Part shown: piece after piece, positions 1-7,320 of the stretch
Position numbering within the stretch: position 1 is the stretch's first letter
How the letters are laid out: each line of letters begins with the position of its first letter
Source: Candidatus Nanopelagicales bacterium
Lineage (GTDB): Bacteria > Actinomycetota > Actinomycetes > S36-B12 > UBA5976
Length of the DNA stretch: 7,320 nt
Assembly: GCA_023254955.1 (NCBI GenBank)
Contig: JALRKC010000040.1
Location: 1-7,320, forward strand
Direction of reading: 5' to 3'
Program-made: the position numbers and the translations under genes
Notes under the pieces: model-generated
What the model saw: the letters and a program-made list of their open reading frames with translations, nothing else
Databases searched by the model: none
Told to the model about the DNA's origin: nothing

Positions 1-283
1 CAAAATACTAAATAGCCACCCTTCACTCTTGCCGATGTTTCCTGGGCTAAATGCAGTAGCGCAAGCTTTGGCGGAAAATGTCCAAGAAACCGGGGCTACC
101 ATGCATTTGGTAGACCAAGGGGTAGACACCGGGCCGATCGTGCATCAGGTGACGGTTAAGGTTTTGCCTCAAGATACTCCAGAAGCGCTCCACCAAAGAA
201 TTAACTTGGCAGAGCAAGAGGCTTTACCCAAAGTTGTTGACTTGTTAGTTAACAATCAGTGGCAAATAAACCCAGAGCTTTGA
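1..283 (+). CDS. purN: Phosphoribosylglycinamide formyltransferase (GAR transformylase), 3' part only
   Basis: Partial gene: the 5' half lies before the window, and 93 codons plus a TGA stop are visible, read from base 2. PurN is a cytosolic enzyme that moves a formyl group from 10-formyl-tetrahydrofolate to GAR in the third step of de novo purine synthesis. The fragment opens with the family signature NSHPSLLPMFPG. This carries the Asn and His that match catalytic N106 and H108 of the E. coli enzyme. About 30 residues later, HLVDQGVDTGPIVHQ contains the Asp equivalent to D144. The rest (TPEALHQRI, then EQEALPKVVDLL) is the usual C-terminal helical end, and E. coli PurN is about 212 residues, so a little under half is present. 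The end overlaps the start of purH by 25 bases, consistent with one transcript and coupled translation. The identification is firm; only the upstream boundary is unseen. Confidence 0.95.
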   Translation, partial: KILNSHPSLLPMFPGLNAVAQALAENVQETGATMHLVDQGVDTGPIVHQVTVKVLPQDTPEALHQRINLAEQEALPKVVDLLVNNQWQINPEL

Positions 284-1794
284 TTAGCGTCTCTGACAAG
301 TCTGGCTTAATTGATCTTGCTCAAGCTTTAATTAATCACAATTATGAAATTATTTCTACAGGATCCACACAAGCAGAATTAGCTGCTGCCAACATATCGA
401 GCACACCTGTCAGTGAAGTTACAGATTTTCCAGAAATTTTAGATGGACGAGTTAAAACACTTCATCCTAAAATTCATGCGGGGATTTTGGCTGATTTAAC
501 TAACCCAGAGCATAAAAAAACTCTAGATGAATTAAATATTGAAGCATTTAATTTAATAATTGTAAATCTTTACCCATTTAGTGAAACTGTAAATGGTGGA
601 GCGAGCCCAGAAGAGACCATTGAGCAGATTGATATCGGTGGACCGACTTTAATTCGAGCAGCGGCAAAAAATTATAAAAACGTAGTAACGCTAGTTTCCC
701 CTCAACAATACAAAGAATTTATAAATTTATTAGGCAGTGAAATTACAACCGAGCAACGTCAAAAGTTTGCTGCGGCTGCATTTGCCCATACTGCAACTTA
801 TGACTCGATAATCGCGAGATGGTTTGCTCGAAACGAGTCACCTGAAGCTCCTAATTGGGTGGGCGCCACTTACAACAAATTGCAAGATTTGCGTTACGGC
901 GAAAACCCGCACCAAAAGGCAGCCCTTTATGTAGGTCAAACCAGTGAGCCAGGGGTAGCAAAGGCGAAAATTCTTCATGGCAAGTTAATGAGTTATAACA
1001 ATTTCGTAGATGCGGATGCCGCAAGGCGTGCGGCGTTTGATCATCCAGAGCCATGTGTAGCAATTATTAAGCACGCAAATCCTTGCGGAATAGCTATCGC
1101 AGATGATTTAGCAACTGCTTTTAATAAAGCTTTAGCAACAGACAAAGTAAGTGCATTTGGTGGAGTAATTGCTAGCAACAGATTCATAGATGCAGCGGCG
1201 GCTAGCGCAATTAGTGAAATCTTTTTTGAAGTAGTTGTTGCACCTGGTTTTGATGAAGCTGCCTTAGAAATTTTGAAAGCAAAAGAAAATTTGCGACTTC
1301 TACAGGTAGCAGGCCCGCATCCAGGCCATCGAGTGGAGTGGCGAACTATTTCCGGCGGTGTGCTTATGCAATCGGTAGATAATGTTTCGGCATATCACGA
1401 TGAGCCAGAAAATTGGGATTTAGTTGCTGGCCCTGCAGTGAGCAAAGAAGTTTTAGCGGATTTGGAATTTGCCTTTAGGGCGGTGCGGGCACCAAAGTCG
1501 AATGCGATTTTGCTTGCTAAAGATACTGCGGCAGTTGGCATAGGAATGGGGCAAGTTAATCGAGTAGATGCGGCTCGTCTGGCAACTTGGCGGGCACAAG
1601 ATCGTGCAAAGGGAGCTGTTTGTGCTTCAGACGCTTTCTTTCCCTTCCCTGACGCGCTGGAAGTTTTAATAGCGGCAGGGGTCACGGCGGTAGTGCATCC
1701 AGGTGGATCTAAGAACGATGAAGCAGTCATTGATCTAGCTAAGAAGTCGGGCATTTCGATGTACACCACGGGAATGCGACATTTCTCGCATTAA
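259..1794 (+). CDS. purH: Bifunctional AICAR transformylase / IMP cyclohydrolase
   Basis: PurH carries out the last two steps to IMP: formylation of AICAR with 10-formyl-tetrahydrofolate, then ring closure. It has 511 residues, close to the 529 of E. coli. The N-terminal MGS-like cyclohydrolase domain (about 1-190) shows ALISVSDKSG, RVKTLHPKIHAG with K66, NLYPF with Y105, and DIGGPTLIRAAAKN with D125 and K137, the known active-site set. The C-terminal transformylase domain shows LRYGENPHQKAA, YNNFVDADAA, the catalytic Lys-His pair K271-H272 in IIKHANPCG, SAFGGVIASNR, GMGQVNRVDAARLA, SDAFFPFPD and a MRHFSH tail. The start is GTG at 259: an in-frame TAA at 250 rules out anything upstream, and no strong Shine-Dalgarno is visible, so initiation probably depends on translation of the overlapping purN. 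GC content is near 30 % in much of the first domain and 50-58 % in parts of the second. The last codons double as a hairpin (separate entry). Confidence 0.97.
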   Translation: MANKPRALISVSDKSGLIDLAQALINHNYEIISTGSTQAELAAANISSTPVSEVTDFPEILDGRVKTLHPKIHAGILADLTNPEHKKTLDELNIEAFNLIIVNLYPFSETVNGGASPEETIEQIDIGGPTLIRAAAKNYKNVVTLVSPQQYKEFINLLGSEITTEQRQKFAAAAFAHTATYDSIIARWFARNESPEAPNWVGATYNKLQDLRYGENPHQKAALYVGQTSEPGVAKAKILHGKLMSYNNFVDADAARRAAFDHPEPCVAIIKHANPCGIAIADDLATAFNKALATDKVSAFGGVIASNRFIDAAAASAISEIFFEVVVAPGFDEAALEILKAKENLRLLQVAGPHPGHRVEWRTISGGVLMQSVDNVSAYHDEPENWDLVAGPAVSKEVLADLEFAFRAVRAPKSNAILLAKDTAAVGIGMGQVNRVDAARLATWRAQDRAKGAVCASDAFFPFPDALEVLIAAGVTAVVHPGGSKNDEAVIDLAKKSGISMYTTGMRHFSH

Positions 1795-1800
1795 TTTTTT
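1773..1800 (+). terminator. Hairpin plus T-tract at the end of purH, possible intrinsic terminator or attenuator
   Basis: A perfect 7-bp inverted repeat, AATGCGA (1773-1779) and TCGCATT (1786-1792), encloses a 6-base loop. It is followed at once by AATTTTTT (1793-1800). This is the form of a Rho-independent terminator, although the stem has only three G-C pairs and would be modest in strength. It lies over the last purH codons and stop, and its T-run contains the first bases of the TTG start of the transporter gene. It could end part of the purN-purH transcription, protect the 3' end of the message, or restrict translation of the next gene. Because the stem is also coding sequence, chance cannot be excluded. 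Confidence 0.45.
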
Positions 1801-2683
1801 GGCAATTCCCATTGCCGTAGCAGCTGGAGCTTTAGCTGCCTCACAAGCTTTTATTAGCGGAGAGTTAGCAAAAGCTACCGACAGTCTCTGGGCTGGCCTA
1901 ATATCAAATATAGGCGCTTTTTTAGCGGTGTTGTTTTTTTTGTTTTCAAAAACCTTTAGACAGACGCTAACTACTTTCTTTCAGAAGTTACAAAAGAAAG
2001 AAATTCCCATTTGGATGTTATTCGGTGGCGCCTTTGGAGCGATCTATGTCGCAACTAGCGCTTACGCAGTTGCCAGCTTAGGTGCTGGACTTTTCACAAT
2101 TGGGGTAGTAGCTTCAGCGAATTTTACCTCTTTAATCATGGATCGTTTTGGTTTTGGTTCACTGCAGCGTTATCGCATAAATATAATTAGAGTCTTTTCT
2201 GCGCTATTGGCGTTAATCGCAGTAGCTGTTGCAGTATATAATCCTGAAGAAAAACTATTCTTGTTTCCGCTTTTTATTGTAGCTTTGGCAGGTATTGCAC
2301 AAATATTTCAGTTAGCCTTCAATTCAAAGTTAGCCACGATAAGTAGCACTAAAATTGCTACCTTTATTAATTTCCCAGTTTCTATTTTGGTGGGAACAAT
2401 CTTTTTGATTAGCTTTATAATTTTAAATAATTCAATTCCAGATTTCCCAAGGACTTGGTGGCTTTATTCTGGAGGTCTGCTGGGTGCGAGTTTTGTTTTA
2501 ATTGCGGCATGGTTAGTGAGAATTTTAGGGGTGCTTGTTTTTACCCTAGCGACAATAAGTGGCCAATTGGTTTCGGCTTTGTTTTTGGACTATCTCTTTT
2601 TGGGAATAGATTTAGGATGGCAAATATTTTCAGGAGCTTTTTTGGTGTTACTAGCAGCGTATTTTGCTCGAGGCGTGAGGTAA
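1799..2683 (+). CDS. DMT-superfamily transporter, YdcZ (DUF606)-like, substrate unknown
   Basis: A very hydrophobic 294-residue protein with about ten predicted membrane helices, roughly at 1-20, 30-50, 71-91, 94-115, 128-148, 153-173, 186-209, 221-240, 242-264 and 272-292. It has two homologous halves. WMLFGGAFGAIYVATSAYAV (72-91) recurs as WLYSGGLLGASFVLIAAWLV (221-240), each followed by an LG...FT...S segment. A QAFISGELA element near the N-terminus followed by these GG..GA motifs resembles the duplicated YdcZ branch of the drug/metabolite transporters. The substrate cannot be read from sequence. The start is uncertain: TTG at 1799 is the only start codon that keeps the first helix, it is four bases after the purH stop, it has no Shine-Dalgarno, and it sits in the T-tract of the hairpin. 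Parts of the gene fall to about 30 % GC, lower than mdh and icd. Ten bases separate it from the DUF3017 gene. Confidence 0.8.
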   Translation: MAIPIAVAAGALAASQAFISGELAKATDSLWAGLISNIGAFLAVLFFLFSKTFRQTLTTFFQKLQKKEIPIWMLFGGAFGAIYVATSAYAVASLGAGLFTIGVVASANFTSLIMDRFGFGSLQRYRINIIRVFSALLALIAVAVAVYNPEEKLFLFPLFIVALAGIAQIFQLAFNSKLATISSTKIATFINFPVSILVGTIFLISFIILNNSIPDFPRTWWLYSGGLLGASFVLIAAWLVRILGVLVFTLATISGQLVSALFLDYLFLGIDLGWQIFSGAFLVLLAAYFARGVR

Positions 2684-2693
2684 TCTCTGAAGC

Positions 2694-3044
2694 ATGGGCG
2701 AATCAGCAAAGGCTTTTAACGAGAGATCCAGCAAATTACGTTTGGTCAGCTCAAATCCAAATCCTTCAGAAGGTAATAGAGCCTTACGCTTAATAAAGCG
2801 ACAGTATCCAAGCTTTTTAGTAATTACTTTGGCATTATCGGGGTTGGTTGTAGCGAATGTAACTGACTTTCGTATCGGTACCTACATTTTGGCTGCAGCC
2901 TTGTCGCTAGCTACCGTCTTTCGGCTCACTTGGAGCCGTTTTGCTGCAGGATGGTTAGCGGTTAGACATAGGGCACTTGACACTGCAATTTTGCTAGGGT
3001 TCACGATTTCACTAGTGGTTCTTGCCATAGTTGTCCCTGCTTAG
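2694..3044 (+). CDS. DUF3017-type small membrane protein
   Basis: A 116-residue protein with a polar N-terminal tail (about 1-37) followed by three predicted membrane helices near 39-57, 61-80 and 96-115. Between helices 2 and 3 lies AGWLAVRHRALD (85-96). This G-x-L-A-V-R-x-R-x-x-D block, the RIG turn at 60-62 and the terminal VVP are what I recall as the DUF3017 pattern, an uncharacterised actinobacterial family usually found beside purH/folD and mdh. No catalytic residues are evident and no function is claimed. ATG at 2694 follows the transporter stop by ten bases. A GAGG at 2677-2680 is 13 bases upstream, longer than ideal. The gene probably belongs to the same transcript as the transporter. 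The family call rests on motif memory and on the neighbouring purH and mdh. Confidence 0.75.
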   Translation: MGESAKAFNERSSKLRLVSSNPNPSEGNRALRLIKRQYPSFLVITLALSGLVVANVTDFRIGTYILAAALSLATVFRLTWSRFAAGWLAVRHRALDTAILLGFTISLVVLAIVVPA

Positions 3045-3118
3045 TCAGGACTTTCCTCCTATTAAGATTGGAAATGCAAAAGTTGCTTCAAAATTTATCT
3101 TGAGGGGATGCTTCGCCC
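3045..3118 (+). promoter_or_regulatory. Largest intergenic gap; leader of mdh with ribosome binding site
   Basis: This 74-base stretch is the only sizeable gap in the window, so it is the best place for a separate promoter for mdh-icd. I see no convincing -35/-10 pair: TTGGAA at 3068-3073 followed 17 bases later by AAATTT is weak and would put the transcript start at the ribosome binding site. GAGGGG at 3102-3107 is the likely Shine-Dalgarno, 11 bases before the mdh ATG. A weak 6-bp stem (3086-3091 with 3100-3105, one G-U pair) could partly cover it. No terminator is evident. Confidence 0.35.
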
Positions 3119-4075
3119 ATGCCAAGAAAAGGCAAAGTCACAGTTGTGGGAGCAGGTTTTTATGGCTCCACTACCGCAATGCGTTTAGCCGAGTATGACA
3201 TTTTTCAGACAGTAGTTTTAACCGATGTAGTAGAGGGCAAAGCCGAGGGCCTGGCTTTAGATATGAATCAATCTCGCTCAATCGAAGGTTTTGAAACGAA
3301 AGTTGTAGGCCAAACCACAGGATTAGATGGATCTGGTTACGAAGCAATTAAAGACTCAGACATTGTGGTGATAACAGCTGGACTTCCTAGAAAACCGGGC
3401 ATGAGTCGAATGGATCTAATTGACACTAACGCGAAGATTGTTCGTCAGGTGGCGGAAAATGTTGCAAAGCACGCACCTAATGCCGTGGTAATTGTGGTTT
3501 CGAATCCTTTAGATGAAATGACGGCCTTGGCACAAATTGCAACTGGATTTGATAAAAAGAAAGTTTTAGGACAAGCGGGAATGCTTGACACAGCACGTTT
3601 TACAAACTTTGTAGCAGAAAAACTAGGGGTTCCAATAGCAGATGTCAAAACTCTTACCTTGGGATCCCACGGTGACACGATGGTTCCCGTACCAAGTCAA
3701 TCATCAGTAGGTGGCAAAGCACTAAGTGAAATGTTGAGCGAATCTGAGATTGATGAGTTAGTAGAGAGGACTAGAAACGGGGGAGCAGAAGTCGTGGCGC
3801 TTCTTAAAACTGGCTCTGCCTACTACGCACCTAGTGCTGCTGCCGCTCGCATGGCAAAAGCGGTGATCGAAGATTCAGGTGAAGTAATGCCGGTTTGCGC
3901 ATGGGTTGATGGCGAATATGGAATTTCAGGCGTCTACCTAGGCGTTGAAGCAAAAATAGGTTCGGCTGGGGTTGTATCTGTTGTAGAAACACCGCTTACT
4001 GAAAATGAAAAATCCGCACTTTTGACTGCTGCTGAAGCAGTTAGAGCAAAGCAAGCAGACGTTAAAGATAAATAG
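3119..4075 (+). CDS. mdh: Malate dehydrogenase, LDH-like type, NAD-dependent
   Basis: This cytosolic TCA-cycle enzyme interconverts malate and oxaloacetate with NAD(H). At 318 residues it fits the lactate-dehydrogenase-like (typically tetrameric) MDH group rather than the classical dimeric MDH known from Streptomyces. The Rossmann loop is GAGFYG (11-16). D36 after the second strand (VVLTD) favours NAD over NADP. R91 in [14 protein letters not shown], where lactate dehydrogenases carry Gln, specifies a dicarboxylic substrate, with R97 the loop arginine. N129 (VSNPLDEMT), D157 and R160 (MLDTARF) and the catalytic H184 in GSHGDTMVP complete the active site. The ATG at 3119 is chosen because the protein begins just before the first beta strand. 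An earlier ATG at 3108 is out of frame. The icd gene follows after 11 bases, so the two are probably co-transcribed. Nothing is broken or missing. Confidence 0.95.
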   Translation: MPRKGKVTVVGAGFYGSTTAMRLAEYDIFQTVVLTDVVEGKAEGLALDMNQSRSIEGFETKVVGQTTGLDGSGYEAIKDSDIVVITAGLPRKPGMSRMDLIDTNAKIVRQVAENVAKHAPNAVVIVVSNPLDEMTALAQIATGFDKKKVLGQAGMLDTARFTNFVAEKLGVPIADVKTLTLGSHGDTMVPVPSQSSVGGKALSEMLSESEIDELVERTRNGGAEVVALLKTGSAYYAPSAAAARMAKAVIEDSGEVMPVCAWVDGEYGISGVYLGVEAKIGSAGVVSVVETPLTENEKSALLTAAEAVRAKQADVKDK

Positions 4076-4083
4076 GAAAAGGA
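4074..4083 (+). promoter_or_regulatory. Ribosome binding site of icd
   Basis: AGGAAAAGGA gives two purine-rich Shine-Dalgarno cores. The first AGGA overlaps the mdh stop codon and lies 9 bases before the icd ATG at 4087; the second is only 3 bases away and is probably too close. This is the clearest ribosome binding site in the window. It fixes the icd start and suggests termination-reinitiation coupling with mdh. Confidence 0.7.
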
Positions 4084-4086
4084 ACA

Positions 4087-5301
4087 ATGAGCAAAATTAA
4101 AGTTTTAAATCCCGTTGTTGAGTTAGACGGTGATGAAATGACTCGCATTATCTGGCAATTTATTAAAGATGAGTTGATTTTGCCATTTCTTGATGTAAAC
4201 CTTGAATATTACGATCTTGGAATTGAATACCGCGACAAGACTGACGATCAGGTAACAATAGATGCAGCAAACGCGATTAAGAAACATGGAGTTGGCGTTA
4301 AGTGCGCAACTATTACCCCAGACGAAGCGAGAGTCGAAGAATTTGGGTTAAAGAAGATGTGGAAGTCACCGAATGGAACTATCCGAAATATTTTGGGTGG
4401 AGTTATATTCAGGGAACCCATCATCATTCAAAATATTCCACGATTGGTACCTAGCTGGACGAAACCAATCATCATTGGTCGTCACGCACATGGTGATCAA
4501 TACAAAGCTACCGACTTTGTAGTTAAAGGGCCCGGAACGGTAACCATTACTTACACTCCCGAAGATGGATCAGCCCCGATTGAGATGCAAGTAGCAAAGT
4601 TTGAGAATGGCGGAGTTGCTATGGGTATGTATAACTTTGATGACAGCATCAGAGATTTTGCTCGTGCTTCATTTCGCTACGGGTTGAGTAGAAATTATCC
4701 GGTCTACCTTTCAACCAAGAATACGATTCTTAAAGCTTACGATGGACGCTTCAAAGATATCTTTGCTGAAGTTTTCGAAAGCGAATTTAAAAATGAATTT
4801 GCGTCAGCTGGTTTGTCGTACGAACACCGTCTAATAGACGACATGGTTGCAACCGCTCTGAAGTGGGAAGGCGGATATGTCTGGGCTTGTAAGAATTACG
4901 ATGGTGACGTGCAAAGCGATACCGTGGCACAAGGATTTGGCTCGCTTGGCCTCATGACTAGCGTATTGATGACTCCAGATGGAAAAACTGTAGAAGCAGA
5001 AGCGGCACATGGAACGGTTACGAGACATTATCGTCGCCATCAAAAAGGTGAACCCACTTCAACAAATCCAATTGCCTCAATTTTTGCTTGGACACAAGGC
5101 TTAGCCCACAGAGGAAAATTAGATCAAACACCAGCAGTGACTGAGTTTGCTGAGCGGTTAGAGGCAGTTTGTATCCAGACTGTTGAAAATGGCCAAATGA
5201 CTAAAGACCTCGCTCGCTTGATTAGCGCTGATCAGCCTTGGTTGACTACACAAGAATTTTTGGCAGCAATCAAGCAAAATCTTGATGCCGCAATGGCCTA
5301 G
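4087..5301 (+). CDS. icd: Isocitrate dehydrogenase, NADP-dependent, homodimeric (eukaryote-like) type
   Basis: This enzyme converts isocitrate to 2-oxoglutarate and CO2, making NADPH. The 404 residues align almost without gaps to the human IDH1 class rather than to E. coli Icd or the monomeric enzyme common in other actinobacteria. Isocitrate-binding residues are S94, N96 and R100 in [10 protein letters not shown]109 in FREP and R132 in GRHAHGDQY, the same numbers as in human IDH1. K211 (STKNTILK) is the catalytic lysine, and Y139 is also present. Metal ligands are D251/D252 (LIDDMVA) and D274/D278 (NYDGDVQSD). [14 protein letters not shown] (308-321) holds the R313-H314 pair that contacts the NADP 2'-phosphate, and [12 protein letters not shown] follows. 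No regulatory domain is present. It sits directly after mdh with a good ribosome binding site, forming a two-gene TCA unit. The C-terminus is intact. Confidence 0.96.
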   Translation: MSKIKVLNPVVELDGDEMTRIIWQFIKDELILPFLDVNLEYYDLGIEYRDKTDDQVTIDAANAIKKHGVGVKCATITPDEARVEEFGLKKMWKSPNGTIRNILGGVIFREPIIIQNIPRLVPSWTKPIIIGRHAHGDQYKATDFVVKGPGTVTITYTPEDGSAPIEMQVAKFENGGVAMGMYNFDDSIRDFARASFRYGLSRNYPVYLSTKNTILKAYDGRFKDIFAEVFESEFKNEFASAGLSYEHRLIDDMVATALKWEGGYVWACKNYDGDVQSDTVAQGFGSLGLMTSVLMTPDGKTVEAEAAHGTVTRHYRRHQKGEPTSTNPIASIFAWTQGLAHRGKLDQTPAVTEFAERLEAVCIQTVENGQMTKDLARLISADQPWLTTQEFLAAIKQNLDAAMA

Positions 5302-5325
5302 CTGGCAATACAGTAATCTCACGCT

Positions 5326-7320
<1,995 letters not shown>

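Noticed and set aside
1395..1769. Open frame of 124 codons on the - strand within purH
   Set aside because: It is antisense to conserved AICAR transformylase sequence and rich in Ala, Ser and Thr, as expected of a mirror of GC-richer coding DNA; no family is recognisable.
2455..2793. + strand open frame of 112 codons across the transporter/DUF3017 junction
   Set aside because: It overlaps the end of the transporter and the start of the DUF3017 gene in a third frame. Its product is rich in Phe, Cys and Trp with no domain, while both overlapped frames have clear membrane-protein features.
3047..3057. AGGA-CTT-TCCT inverted repeat just after the DUF3017 stop
   Set aside because: Only four base pairs with a three-base loop and no T-tract behind it; not a credible terminator.
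3068..3101. Possible promoter before mdh (TTGGAA with AAATTT, or TATCTT at 3096-3101)
   Set aside because: Either -10 would place the transcript start at or past the ribosome binding site, and the spacing to TATCTT is 22 bases. The match is no better than expected in AT-rich DNA.
3108..3118. ATG at 3108 as an alternative mdh start, closer to the GAGGGG site
   Set aside because: It is out of frame with mdh and opens only a short frame of about 26 codons; the ATG at 3119 gives the normal N-terminus just before the NAD-binding strand.

Overview
The window reads as a compact, housekeeping stretch of chromosome from a low-GC member of the Actinomycetota. The evidence for this is a DUF3017 membrane protein, a family I know essentially only from actinobacteria, sitting between purN-purH and mdh, which is an actinobacterial neighbourhood. 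Base composition is only around 40 to 45 % GC by eye, and intergenic gaps are very short. Together these fit a streamlined freshwater lineage such as Nanopelagicales (acI), but that placement is inference. All genes lie on the + strand.

Layout. Positions 1-283 hold the 3' part of purN (GAR transformylase). It overlaps purH (259-1794, GTG start), which encodes the bifunctional enzyme for the last two steps of IMP synthesis. The last codons of purH form a small hairpin followed by a T-tract (1773-1800), and a YdcZ-type DMT transporter begins inside that tract at a TTG codon (1799-2683). A DUF3017 protein follows (2694-3044). After a 74-base gap come two central-carbon dehydrogenases, LDH-like malate dehydrogenase (3119-4075) and dimeric NADP-type isocitrate dehydrogenase (4087-5301), 11 bases apart. 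Next is a CNNM/CBS/CorC-HlyC membrane protein (5326-6630). Its last codons overlap trpS (tryptophanyl-tRNA synthetase, 6620 to beyond the window end).

How the genes work together. PurN and PurH both use 10-formyl-tetrahydrofolate in purine synthesis and are translationally coupled by overlap. Mdh and Icd supply TCA-cycle oxidation, producing NADH and NADPH respectively, and are probably co-transcribed. The CorC-like protein (probably ion homeostasis) and TrpRS are a coupled pair with no obvious functional link, typical of packing in a small genome.

I found no mobile element, CRISPR array, tRNA/rRNA gene or long repeat, and nothing that looks like a new defence or biosynthetic system. The most notable details are the hairpin/T-tract overlapping the start of the transporter, a strong GC change inside purH near its domain boundary, and a transporter in the place where I would expect folD in many actinobacteria.
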